Shown here: positions 1 through 12,106 of the stretch, piece by piece
How positions within the stretch are numbered: position 1 is the stretch's first letter
Layout of the letters: each line of letters starts with the position of its first letter
DNA from: Caprella mutica
Taxonomy: Eukaryota > Arthropoda > Malacostraca > Amphipoda > Caprellidae
DNA: 64,000 bases
Assembly (NCBI GenBank): GCA_947561585.1
Contig: CANNZV010000262.1
Location: forward strand, 62,001 to 126,000
Direction: 5' to 3'
Program-made: the position numbers and the translations under genes
The notes under the pieces: generated by a model
The model's database searches: none
Told to the model about the DNA's origin: nothing
The model's input: only the letters and a program-made list of their open reading frames with translations

Positions 1-1026
1 ACCCCGGTATATTCCACACCGGTATATTCCACCCTAGGTATATTCCACCCCGGTAAATTCCACCACGGTATATTCCACCCCGGTATATTCCACCCTAGGT
101 ATATTCCACCCCAGTAAATTCCACCCCACTTTACAGGTTAGGATGGTTAGTTATTATTATTATAATTTATTAATATTATATGTAATACTAGGTAACTTGC
201 ATTTGCACTTTATCAAATTAAACCTTTTGCTGGCTAATCACAAGCTGTACATTTTTCACTACACATGTGATAGAATAGCAGAAAAGAAAGGTTGTGTGAA
301 CGCTCTTTAATTATCAGTTGAGATATTTAGATTGCAATCTCAAGCTGATTTTCTTCTCTATTGCCAACACAACAGCGATATTAACTGTAAGATGATGTCA
401 TATAGTACTACTTGTAATGCTTATTTCATTTTGAATTTGGTATTTTGACTACTTTTAAAAGTGGTGGTTTTTGACCGAAAGTTTTTTTTACGTTTGTTTT
501 TTGACCAGGACGTTTTATATAGGGAGGTGAGGATTATTGTACAGGGTTTTAAGACTGGAAGGTTATTGCCTTTTTACATTGAGAGATTTTGACCACAGGT
601 AATTTGGTCCTGGAATCCAAAACAGCAACTTATAAGCAAAGAACAAAAACATTGACCCCTTCCACACCTCATACAACCATTGTTGTAAGAGCACATATGC
701 AGTTTCATGTTAAAAAGAAATTAATATTAATTTGTTCAACACGTAAACTTTGAAATAAACTACCATATCAGGAAAATTTGTAATTCTATTAGGATAAAAT
801 TTAATTGACTTGAGCTACCTCTAAATATTGTCCAAATGTCTCAGGATATTGTCTGAGTTATTTTTTCATCGGTACGAATTATTTAACAAATGGCAATCTA
901 AAAATAAATATTTGGATTTTTATTGTCACCCAAATGAGCATTGTCACATGGGTGGAATTTATCGGGGTGGAATATACCTGGGGTAGAATCTACCGGGGTG
1001 GAATTTACCGGGGTGGAATATACCTA
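1..1026. mobile_element. Foldback-type element 1, left end cut by the window
   Basis: The first 126 bases are tandem copies of a unit of about 16-19 bases built on ATTCCACCCCGGTAT. Bases 950-1026 carry the same unit in the opposite orientation (GGGTGGAATTTACCG and variants). The ~820 bases between are AT-rich and show no recognisable coding. Short direct-repeat arms facing each other make this a foldback element. Drosophila FB elements, mobilised by the MULE-type NOF transposase, have the same kind of arms, but a relationship is only inferred. The true left end lies outside the window. Confidence 0.6.
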
Positions 1027-2053
1027 GAACCATAATAACATACTGAAATTCGTATCAAACAACTTACTAACACATTTTTGAACGTCCAAAACTATGAAAA
1101 ATTATGTTTATTTTAATAAAAATTTAGTAAATAAATCAATGTTCTCGTTGATCGATTCATATATCTGCAGCTGGAAGAATGATTCAGTTTTTAATTTTTT
1201 TCGAAATCAATTTTAGACCTTTCTTCATGAAGTTTCATCGACTACTCCCACATTTTAGTGGAATTTCTTGCCAAAATATTCATTTCTAAGAATTCAAAAT
1301 GATATTCTATAGGTTTTAAATTCAAAAATTGCGGTGACCAATCCATAATTTCAAAATATTGCTCACTAAATTAATTGACCCAATACCGTTTTTACCTTGT
1401 TACAAGATGCAGTATCTTACATGATAACATTTGCATCGATACCTGAATTATGCATGATTGGCACAAAATGATCTTGAATTATCTTTTAATAGAATGAGCG
1501 TTCGCATGAGTTTGTACGCGGGCAAGAGGCATTAAAATTTGGCTTAAAAATGTTGAAAGTACCATGGAACATTTTCCCCCATAATTAACAGTCTTCTAAT
1601 TAAGAACACATTCCACTTTCTTTTAACTTCACAAATTTCAACATAGCGCTTACCATTATAATAGGATAATGATAGGATAATAGATTTATTGAAAAAAAAA
1701 CATAAAAAAACATAGTACAAAGTTACATCTTGTTATAATTTTTCTTCAATTCAAGCCCTTTTATAGATCTAAATAGATCTATTTTATATCCAATCAAAGA
1801 AAACTATTTATTTATTATAGTGAGATTTGGTTTAGTATTATTGTTAAGTTTTGATTTATCACTTTTAGTTTATATTATGTTTGTTTAAAGATACTGACCA
1901 AATAGTTTAATTGATAATATTGATATAAGCCTACATATAAAGAAAATGATACACCCTAATATAAATGATGAACCCTAATATAAATAATACATCCTCCTAA
2001 TGTAAAGTTATGAGCTATAAGGAACTAGGTTATTTGATTTGGTTTTAATTACA

Positions 2054-3110
2054 GGTGTACTATGCCTGAGTGAGATCCGTGCTTACTTGAGATATTGGCA
2101 TATGAGAGGCTTAAAGTTGATTGTGGGAGTGGCGGTATTGCTTCAGTATCAAGTGTACCTCGATAGTGAGAGTCAGAGTAGCTCTGTGTTCTATTTGATC
2201 ATGTATGTGAGGCAGAGTTGATTGTAGTGGTAGAAATTTATTACAGAACTCCTCTATGGTTAACTTCCACTGGTTTACTATACTATAGAGAATTTAAGAT
2301 ATGAATAGAGAACTTTCCTTTTATTGGCAGAAAATATATTATTTATTTTTGAAATAAATTCATTATAGCTGCAGGGTATTTTATTTCTCAGAAATCTAAA
2401 AATCAGGATGGTTCACTACATATGACTTCATTATAGAGGAGCTGTAGTTGTACAATGTAGAATTCCTGTTTCATAACATATGACTAATTTATATTGTGAC
2501 AATGTGTAAATCATGTATAGCACAGATTTTATCATATATTCATAATTTAGAGCTACTCAAGGAAGTTATAGTATTGGAACTATAACAACGTCTCTCAGCT
2601 ACATTGTTAGGTCTGTTTTTCGGTCCACTGCTATATACGTAGTAGTGACAACAGAATGACTTGTTATCGTGACGTCATTAAGGCAACAGACTTTATCGGA
2701 ATTTAGGGTCAAGTAGTTTGAATAACTGAATACACCATTACTCTTTTCGTATATTGGCAAAAAATAAACATTTTTTTATGATAAACACTCTTCGAATGCC
2801 TTAAATTCAATTTTAAAGTGATGCTGTGATGACGTCACGTACACTAACAGTCTCAATTGTCACTACTACATTCTATATACTGGTAGTCCGTGAATATGCT
2901 TGTATTAGCAGTGGACTGGACTACAGATACATTTAAACAAAATGTTAGCCGCCTGGAGCTACTTAGACTCTCACACTATCGTAGCAGTTAGCACACCTGA
3001 CACCACACTACAGCAATAACGCAACGCCCACAATCAACTCTCCGCCTCTCATATGCCAACATCTCATGTAAGCACGGATTTCAATTAGGCATAGTATACC
3101 GGCTGGTAAT
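2054..3110. mobile_element. Inverted-repeat (foldback/MITE-like) element
   Basis: Bases 2054-2200 and 2960-3110 are imperfect inverted copies. Both hold GTGCTTAC..GAGAT.TTGGCATATGAGAGGC and a GTTGATTGTGGG stretch. Further inside, 2612-2680 pairs with 2830-2925 (CCACTGCTA, GTAGTAGTGACAA, TGACGTCA). The left arm is split by a smaller element at about 2243-2455. No coding sequence was recognised; the 60-codon open frame at 2039-2221 is part of the arm. Confidence 0.5.
2243..2455. mobile_element. Small MITE inside the 2.0-3.1 kb element
   Basis: The stretch begins ACAGAACTCCTCTATGG and ends with the near complement (TTATAGAGGAGCTGTAG). This gives an element of about 210 bases with short terminal inverted repeats beginning CAG. 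The ends resemble those of pogo/Tigger-type MITEs. It carries no coding capacity. Confidence 0.4.
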
Positions 3111-4327
3111 GTGTTGGAGGTAGGTAGTGAGATTTAGTCAGTAAGATCTAGACGAGGCTGAGTAGTGAGTAGGTAGGTTCCTGATTGAAAGTTGTCTCGA
3201 CTGAAATCCTATTGGTTGGATTGTGAGTTTGATGCAAGAGAACGCTCAAAGCAGCGACGTGGCTCTATGAATTTATACTCTAAGCGCAATTGACTAACTG
3301 GCAACTCTCGTATGCCAGTTACTCTTAATTAGTGCAATGTTTATTTATCATATTATATAAAATGAAACTATAAGCTTAAACTATTTAAAAACAAAACAAA
3401 TACATTAAGGGGACCTATAAAAATAATAAGAACTAGTCAAAACCTACTAATTCTAGATATAGATTATTCCGTATCAAAACAATTATGAACATGTATTGGG
3501 CAACAGATCACTCTAGATTCTAGAAGGGAACATAAATAAAAGTAAATTAGAATTTAATAATAGTATGATTAGTGTCACCACACTACTTTCTTTTTTATTC
3601 TTCCAACTAACGAGTGATTTTTCCAGTTGACTTCAATTACTTAACCCTAGAAGATTGAAGTTTTCTAGACCTAGCTTGACTCGTTTACACTTGTGTTTTG
3701 ATTGATAACCACTTTTCATTTCTGCAAGAGACTTAAAACGGTATTTTAATGCTAAGCGCTGAATACATTGAATTTAATAATGTTCTTTATTAGATCTTTC
3801 TATATTTTTTTAAAAAGCATTTTAGTTTTGAATGGATAACATTTATGTCAGTATCACTGTAGTATTCAAGAATTCTGCCAAAACTGCATTGACATGTTTG
3901 TGAAACTTCAAGAAGCGTGATCTGAAATTAGTCTCGATGATTATCGAAATATCATTCGTTTTTGCAGTATCAGATGTTATCAAGGGCAAAGCTTTAATAA
4001 CAATATAATATTTGTACATTTATGTTCATAATTTAATCTATTCTAATATGAAAGAACATTATTTTCTCATAGTTTTGGATGCTCAAAAATTTGTAAATAC
4101 GTTGTTACCATTATAGATTTTTTCTATCCTTTGAATCTTTTACAAAATTTAGTATGCACTTATAAATATAAACGATAACGACTATCAAATTGTAGAATAT
4201 CATCTTTTAAAAGATCATATATCTAAATATATATAGTTTTGAAATTTTGTCCCTTAGTTTTGAACGCTACATGCAAGTACCTTAATTAGATTTTTAATAT
4301 TTATATATAACACTGTTTTCATTTAAG
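3111..4327. other. Non-coding stretch before the first visible M16 exon
   Basis: AT-rich sequence in which no convincing exon was found. Its 3' part contains the right inverted end of the Tc1-like relic. Because the M16 gene is already in mid-protein at 4328, this stretch is probably part of a long intron of that gene. Confidence 0.4.
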
Positions 4328-7300
4328 TTGGACTCCTGGATGAAATCGTTCCTACAATCTTTTACAAATGGAACATTTGGAATCCCAAACCACTTAATAG
4401 AATATAAACTGAAAAATATGAAATTCAGTTTGGAAGAAAAATCCTCTTTCATTGATGTTGTGACCAAATTAAGTGTCCATGGAAGTACTTGTGATAACGT
4501 AAGTCTTGTGAAATCAAAATACAACCTAAAATTAACTGCCATTATAGTAATTGTTTTTTTTTATACTTCCACAGTTAGAAAACAGGATAACATCTAATTT
4601 GCTAGATGAATTACTTCAAAAACCAGATCAATATTGGGAAGATTTGATCGAACAGGAAATTTTACATCTTCCCAAAGTTTACATCACGAGCGTACATTCT
4701 GATGATCAAGAATCGTCTCATTCTGCAGAATCGACAAGGATTCAGGAGCGCATTGAAAAGCTAGGAGAAGAGGGGCTCTTGAAATTGGAAGAGGAACTTC
4801 AGGCTGCCAAAAAGATCAACGAGGTAGGAAGTTGCTGTGATTCTAGTGAAGGGTAGAAGTGGCCGTGCTTCCATACCTCCTCACGCCAATTTTCCGTATT
4901 AAAATATTTTTTTGTAAATATCTTTAGAAATTCGTCTCATCTTTTGAACCTACATTGAAATTAGAGTTTAGCCAATTTAAAGGTCAAGTCAGATTCATAT
5001 CTATTTATTATGTTTTCAATTAAGAATCAGAATTACAATTTATAAAAAGATATTGATAATTGATAATAACAATTAATGTATCAAAAATGAATACAATCTA
5101 ATGATTGACAGGACTTCATTCAATTGATAAGTTAACAATCCTCTACGATTTCAGTGTTATAAATTTTCCACCCCAGATTCCTGTTCCTCATTCTTTGATC
5201 GAAGAAACGGAAATTCCTGATTTGAACAAAATTCCTTTCCATCATCTGGAGTCTTACAGTAACATAAAATCCATCAACAATAAAGAGACTTCCTATAATT
5301 CCAGTTCACCTCATTTAAACATTGCTAACTTCCCTTACAAGTTCATTGTGGATGATGTCAAGAGCAGTAAAGTTAAGGTTGGTCAGGATACCTACATCAA
5401 TGACATATTCTTGTTGTTTTTTAAAGTTAAACTATAAAATACTACTTTTATATCCATGTCACAGATGTACGCCATCTTTGACACATCTAACCTGACCAAA
5501 CTGCAGACACAGCTTGTTCCTTTCATTTGGGATTTGCTTGAAAATTCTGTACGGAACGAAACCAGTGAGTTTAAATCACAGTATACATAATTTAGGTTTC
5601 TGTCCTGCATATTATTCACTCATCAGGGAAAAAATGACGGGGTTTGATTGTTTCAAAAATTGATTAAATATTTTATTTTGTTCATAAAAATTTAAGAAAA
5701 AGTAAAGTTTTAGTCAGTCTGCTTACCGTAATGATAAAGTGTTGCCTTCGTGAGTAAATGAAGAAGCCACATATGCAGAATCCCTTCATTGATACTAAGA
5801 TATTAATTGTGTGTACTGTGTTTTTAGGTGAAAAATAAAGCAACATAAATAATATCATCACAACTTGAATGACTGGTAACGACATGGAAAATTGAACATT
5901 CATCTGTGACTTTTCTTCCAGGAAAAGACCTGCTCAAATTCATGATGGGAATATACGAAGACCTATCTAAAACATATCTGAAGACCAAAGCAGCGATTTA
6001 TATCGAAACAAATGAGGTAATAGTCAAATAAATTAATTGTGACGATACTTATGCATTACTAATTTCAGAGTAAAAAGTGAAACTCTTCGCTAGCCGCTCA
6101 GTAAAACAGTGCCCTCATCTCTCGTGAGTGAAGTTGAGAAATTTCGCATTCCTTTGGTTGTGAGTAGGTAAAGATAGGAATTTAATACATATAGTCCCAA
6201 TTCCTGGCCCGAGTGCCGAAAGTTTCGGAGTGTCCCATCGACTTTTAAACAGAAGCTGTCATTGGTGGTTTAAAAAATAGGGGTGGTCGTCAGAATGCAA
6301 TACTGTGGTAATCAGGATTATGAATTTCATTCATTTCCTCTTCATTTTGCTCTTCAATAAGTTTGTAAGTTCCTTTGTAAGTTACGGATTAGCTTTTCTG
6401 CATCTTGTCTGACTGTTTTTAGTTGTTCAGAGAATAATTTACATTGAAGCTTTGATTCTACTACTTCTATATAAAAAAAAAAACGTACAATCAAATTTTC
6501 ATAAGTTCGACATTCAATTGAAAATAATTTGTGAACTCGTGAATTGATTAGAAAGAGTAGTCTAATTCTAATTTTATCTCACTTTCAAAGATAATTAATG
6601 TTGCCAACTCAAGGTATCAATAATTATCCTCTATTACTTGATTCATGCATTACCTTTTCTATAAAATGTTTCACCAATCGACAGGTTGCCTCAGAACTCT
6701 ATGAAGAGAATGTATCTCAGCTGTACGACGTTATGTACAGCTACAATTTCACTGCCTCGAGAGATTATCTACGAGATGTTTTCCGTGCAGCGAAGGATCT
6801 TTCAATTGTTTTCAATGATTCTTCTGCTGATGAACTTTTCTTTCGTAATCGAGAAAGGCTGGAAGAAGTAGGTGAGTAGGAATAGGCATTATAATAAATA
6901 TTGAATTTCTTATTGAGCACTGATCAATAAGTTAATTTACTATCGAATCCCATGTTTCGTTAATAATTCACATTAAAAAGGTCAAAATATACTTTAATCA
7001 TCGTATTTTCATTCTAAATCTAAAACTTTATCAATAAGGTAGTTGAACAATTGATAATAAAATATTTGAATTATTCAATGAATGATCAACCAAATCCATT
7101 ATGATCAGTTACAATTTTTTCTTTGGATTTTTGATCCAGCTGATCAAGTTTGTCCTGTCGAATATTTTCGAAAATTCCCCTCGCCTCCCAAAGAAATGGC
7201 CTCTTTCATGATGGAAAAGTCTTTAGATGATTTCATGGAAGAACTCAAAGAACTTCTGTCAGTTCTCACCAGTTCTGAAAGAGTTGTCTTCTACATGGTT

Positions 7301-10300
7301 ACGAATTTGAACAAACTGGCTGAGTCTACTGACATCAACGCTCCGTGGGAGAGATTCCTCAACAGAAATTCAACAAAAACCGACTTCAAGTGAGTGATTC
7401 GTTCCAACTGAAATGATAAATATTTTCAATAATAATAATCATATTTATTGTTGTAAAATTAGTTTAAAATTCTAACTCGTAAACTGAAATTAATACCATT
7501 TTGCGATTAGCTTGAATGTGGTGCACGAGAGAGAAGTACGAAAACTAGACAGTAGCATTGACTGTTTTGGTCCAGAATACCTCGGCATTCGCCGGATTAA
7601 CTCCAGTATGTACGAAAAGGATATACTTCCACCTAAAGGTGAATTTTTTTGGATAAATTCGACTAATAACTATCCAGAAGAAAATGAAGTGAACTGCTCT
7701 CCGTCAGCCTATATTCAAGGAATTCATGGTCCACATTTAAGAAATTCAAACATCCAGGTTGTTTCAAGATCATTCGAAGACGACTTTGATGAAGACATCG
7801 CAGCTTTGCTAACCATTATTGAGTACATGAAGCAGAAAGAGGTTGGTTATAGTTAGAATTTTATCGATGAATATTTAGGATTCTTCTTCTAGAGTTTGAT
7901 TCTTTTTCGAGTAATAATTATTCGTTTAAACGAATAGTAAAGTCATTAATATTCGTTTAGTTTAGAATTTCAACGAATTTATTGCAATTTCTCGTAATAG
8001 TGGCCTTGCATTTTTCTCTTTTCTTCATATTATTAATTGTTCAATAATAGTAGTATTCAAATATACGAATACCGTTGATTTGATTACCAAAACAGTTTTA
8101 TCTTGAAGAACAATCGTATGTCCCGAACATGCCAGTTACCATTTTCATTTAGAAAGTAGATAGAAGCATTGGAAGAAATGTATGAAGATCATTATATAGG
8201 TTATCAGTTCAAATGGTAGATTTGAAATACGTTGTTCCTTCATTAATGTGGTTGATTTCCATAGGGTCCACTGTTCGGAGAGATCATGGATCTAGCAGAC
8301 TCTTTCGATGTAAGGCTGACAGTCAGAACTGATAACAAGACTGAAAATGATGGAACTCTTTCCATCGAAGTTAAAGGTGCTCCTCATCCTGTGAGAGTAT
8401 ACCAAGCCATTACAAACATATTCGTGAGTATAAATAATGAAAAAAAACTATGCAATGACAACCTATGTGATTATTGTGATCTATATTTTCCTGAATTATT
8501 CACGAAAATTTCGATGATTAAAAAATTTAACAGTATTTTAAGTATTAATAGTATTTAGTGAATGAATGAATACTGCTTGTTTTGATAAAAGTACAACAAA
8601 AAACTTTGATCACAGAGAGGTTATTTGAATGGCAGCCAAGAATTCGACCGCATTCTGGTAGACCTCGCCAAGAGCAAAGCCATCACCTCTTCTATTAGCA
8701 AAGAAAAAACCCTAAATGGCGCCATCAAGATAAGCATGCAATCTTATTTCCAAATTGCGGTGAAAAGCAGGTAAGTGTTCCTTCGTAATGATCGACTGTC
8801 TTATAAATATTTTCTTATATCACAATATTTTCAACATATTGTAACCATAGAATTAATTAGACGTACATGTTTTGAATTAGTAAATTATCAATAAATCGCC
8901 TTACTAAATACCGCATACAAATTTATACAAGTTGGTCATATAGGTTCTAGAATCTAGGACAACTCCCCGCCGGACAACTCGCCGCGGACAATTCGCCTTG
9001 AGGACAACTCGCCGCGTAATTTATGTTTTGCCAGCGTATACATCATTTACATATATTTAAAAATATCATAAATTTGAACAATGATTTTTCTCTATACGTT
9101 AAAGACTGACGTAAAACAGTAGTTGACAAATTTCATTGTTTCAATTAATTATTTTCTTTTGTTCTATCTGTGAAAATATTTCAGACCGCAAAAAATATTA
9201 GAGTTATTAATATAAATTTAGAAGAATTTAACGACTGCTTTGAAACGAAGGCCTTTATTGTTGATGTCAAAAGGAAATTAAATACAAGGGACATGCAGGA
9301 AGAAAAAGTCAGAAAGTGAAGTGACTCCTTCAACAACGGCACCAACCACCAGTCCGTGACAATGCTCATGGATGCAGAAAAGCTACTTCGTGGATGCAGT
9401 CACTTACCAAGGAATGATATGAAAAGGAACACAAGCACCGGTGACTGCACTCACGAATAGAAGAGGAAAATGAAGAGGTGATAGTAAATGTACATTATTA
9501 GCCTACCTTAGACAAAAATCTAAGACTTCGTAGTTAAATAACCGTTATTTGCACTGATGTACTAGTTTAAACTAAATTGATTTTTATAAGTCATTAAACG
9601 TATTAAGAGACATCGGAACTTGTTTTCTTTCCAATAGCAAAATATTTTTAGCAAAATATTTTCTAATAGAACGAAGAAAATTTTATTGTTAATTTACAAC
9701 ACACACTATGTTTATATAATAGTTCAAAAAACATTATATTTAACTTTTGTTATGGAGTAGAAAACATTTTCAAATACTGCTAAGAATATTTGATGATTAA
9801 TTTACAACACGCAGCTTATATTTTTAACATTGTTATTTATAAATGGTATATACGACGGTGAAACATATATCACACGGTGAGTTGTTTTGGCGGCGAATTG
9901 TCCTAGCGACGAGTTGTCCTCACGGCGAGTTGTCCGGCGGCGAGTTGTCCGGTCACCGGTCATATATATCATCGACTATTATAATGCATTTCATTGTATA
10001 GAATCTATAGATATTTTTGACTGTTAAATGATTTTTCTCTAAATTCTAACTAAAATAATTTACATTAAACATCACTTTTTCAGGGATTTGATGCATCTCA
10101 TCAACAATCTGACTTTGGCTGATGTGCAGAGAGTCTTTGAAAAGTACTTCAAGCGGTTGGTTACTTCTGAGGAATCCTTTATTCTGATTCTCTGTCCTTC
10201 TTCTCAAGATGCAGAAATAGAAACACAAATGAAGAGGTAGGTATCTTAATGTATCTGTCTATAAATCTACTCAGTGTTTGCGACTGGTGAATCCTTAGAG

Positions 10301-10852
10301 ATAAATTTAGTTATAATTTTAAGAAGAACGGCTGCCCTCAGAAAACCAAAAAATTTGAATAATGACAATAAAATTATTCGTCTGAAATATTCTTACTGGT
10401 TTGCAGAATGCACTGAGTAAATATAATAGTCATAGCTTGTCTGTAGCCCGTAGAGTATAGGTGAAAAATGGAGGGGTAGATAGGAATACATTCACCCCCG
10501 CACAGTGCACATCCCAGAAGGGGTGTGGGAGTTAATTTGGGGGTTGCTTGCGGAAAGCAAACCACCCCCAACTCTCTTGGCTCCAAATAAGAAATAAGTG
10601 CTGCAATTTTAGAACGAAGAGGATATATTGATTGTCTAAGTGACACACTTCTCTAGAATCAGAAATTTATGGAGGTGATTAGTGCAGGAGTGATGTTAAC
10701 AACCACTTTCTGAGAACTGTGAGTGTCCGAATACTGTGACAATCCTCTAATCATCCAATATTGATTTCAGATTGGGCATCGGTGCTGTGACTACTACTGG
10801 AGCAGTACTTATAACTGATGGTTCATACCACTACTACCAAAACACTGACTGA
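4328..10852 (+). CDS. M16-family metallopeptidase, C05D11.1-like, C-terminal part (12 exons)
   Basis: Exons: 4328-4498, 4575-4823, 5177-5377, 5465-5564, 5922-6016, 6685-6871, 7140-7389, 7511-7841, 8265-8423, 8616-8770, 10084-10236, 10771-10852. Phases join without a stop, giving 2133 nt (710 residues plus TGA). Diagnostic stretches are the helical LEEELQAAKKINE at the end of exon 2, then IPVPHSLIEETEIPDLNKI (the linker-like PxP...IPD block of this family), YAIFDTSNLTKLQTQLVPF, and RGYLNGSQEFDRILVDLAKS. M16 enzymes are zinc peptidases with two homologous halves that close around peptides. C05D11.1-type members are roughly 1,000 residues, so about 300 N-terminal residues, including the HxxEH zinc site, must lie upstream of the window or in exons I missed. 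The C-terminal tail TDGSYHYYQNTD is low-complexity and is the first unit of a minisatellite. The subfamily call is by motif memory; an M16 identity is fairly secure. Confidence 0.8.
8956..9953. mobile_element. Foldback-type element 2, in M16 intron 10
   Basis: The left arm at 8956-9016 holds about four units built on GGACAACTCGCCGC. The right arm at 9875-9952 holds the same unit complemented (GGCGAGTTGTCCGGCGGCGA). The 850-base interior is AT-rich apart from a patch at 9190-9480 that looks like decayed coding sequence on the + strand with several stops; I could not assign it. The element lies wholly in the intron between 8770 and 10084. The GC-rich arms stand out sharply from the surrounding AT-rich intron. 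Confidence 0.65.
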
Positions 10853-10992
10853 TGCTTCAAACCACTACTACCAAAACACTGACTGATGCTTCAAACCACT
10901 ACTACCAAACACCTAACCGATGGTTCACATTATAGTACTACCAAACATCAAACTGATGCTTCATATCACTACTACCAAATAGCTAAATGTTT
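10820..10992 (+). repeat. 34-bp minisatellite, left remnant at the M16 stop codon
   Basis: About 4-5 units of 34 bases built on CCACTACTACCAAA and ACTGATGCTTC. The first unit is the last stretch of M16 coding sequence (codons for SYHYYQNTD plus TGA at 10850-10852). The next copy starts at once and is nearly identical, and later ones diverge. The array stops at 10992 where mobile DNA begins, and the same unit resumes at about 13673. Confidence 0.8.
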
Positions 10993-10994
10993 TC

Positions 10995-12106
10995 TTCTTA
11001 AGCCTAGGTCACACTACCCGAACTTAGTTGTGGCGTTCCTTGAGCGGAGAGAAAAATTCATCACCGGTAGTTACCGCTTACAGATGTTGGTTTCCGTTAA
11101 AGCAACGCCGTATACATGCACTGAGAAGAAATTGCGAGTCTGCCTGACTCATCGCTGGAGTCAAGGCTAGCAAAATTCCAATATCGGAGTATTTTTTTCT
11201 GGATTGACTCTAACTGAATAGATCTAACTATGAATTAGGAGTCAGATCGATTTGGAGTCAGTCAATTTGACTCGTATTTTTTTCAGTGAACGCTTGGCCA
11301 CCGGTTTATGTTCCCTCACCGCTCCAAAGGTTTAGAGCTAAAAAAAATATTGCATGAGTTGAGGAGCGGTAGTTTTCCCTCTCAGCAAAGTTTACTACTG
11401 TCCCAACAAAGCCCATTCAAAATCTATACGCAAGTTCGTGGACGCTTTGTTCCGCTAGACCAATGCAGAAATCCTGAACCTTACTTTGCCAGCTTTGCCC
11501 GGGCGATGATTAAATTTTGCACAAGATTTGGTAGAGCGTTGTTAAGCCAATACTATGACAATGTTTGCAGTTTTAAATTTTCCGAGTTTGAGTGCTCGTC
11601 ACCACGAACAAAATAGAGGAACAAATCGAAAATACAAGCTGTGCCATAGCAGTGTACCGCTGAAGCCGGCGTTGCTATAGAATTGGCATTAACTATAGCG
11701 AGCGTTGGTCTGGTGGTATCGATCTGTGCAACCTCCACACAAATGTCAAAACAAAGTTCATAACCGCGAAGCAGTGGTGGTCCAGCGTTTAAGATTTCTG
11801 CGTTTGCCTTGCGGACCCAAATGTCCACGAACTTGCGTCTAATGGTGTCAAACTTTGACTGGTGGATGTTGGTGGGCCGGTGATGAACTTTGCGGAGCGG
11901 AAACTACCGCTCCTCAACTCTCGTACTATTTTGTGAAATTCTTAATTTTTGTATCGGTTGGGGTAAACATAAGCGATGGTCGGGGGTAAACAGCGATGCC
12001 TGAACGGAGGCCAACTTCTGCTGAACGGAAATAAGTGGTGATGATATTTTGTCCTCGCTTCAGGAACGCTTCAGCAAATTTCCTCCATTGTAACTAGGCC
12101 TTCAAT
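10995..12106. mobile_element. Inverted-repeat element of family X, copy 1
   Basis: The left end AAGCCTAGGTCACAC and the right end (complement AAGGCCTAGTTACA at 12091-12104) head long nested inverted repeats. Shared blocks are GCGTTCCTTGAGCGG, CATCACC..TAGTTACCGCTT and TTGAGGAGCGGTAGTTT (11355-11375 against 11895-11925). GC content is well above the surroundings. Several 90-100-codon open frames here are unlike any family I know and are probably chance. A related copy lies at 58.5-59.96 kb and a third end at 13512-13672. Confidence 0.55.

Larger units (their letters stand above)
1028..4127. mobile_element. Decayed Tc1-like element with ~200-bp inverted ends
   Basis: Bases 1028-1240 are homologous in inverted orientation to about 3885-4127. 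The best shared piece is the CCAAAACTATGA region at 1076-1090 and its complement near 4068-4082. On the minus strand from 1347 down to about 1200, one frame reads MDWSPQFLNLKPIE followed by a FLE-like stretch. This resembles the WPPQSPDLNPIE...LW block at the third catalytic position of Tc1 transposases, but the catalytic SPD is lost and stops follow. The 3.1-kb span is longer than a normal Tc1 element because it carries inserts, including the inverted-repeat element at 2054-3110. It is a dead relic. Confidence 0.5.

Noticed and set aside
11308..11828. Two ~100-codon frames in family X copy 1
   Set aside because: They lie in inverted-repeat DNA, are not conserved in copy 2 and match no family known to me.
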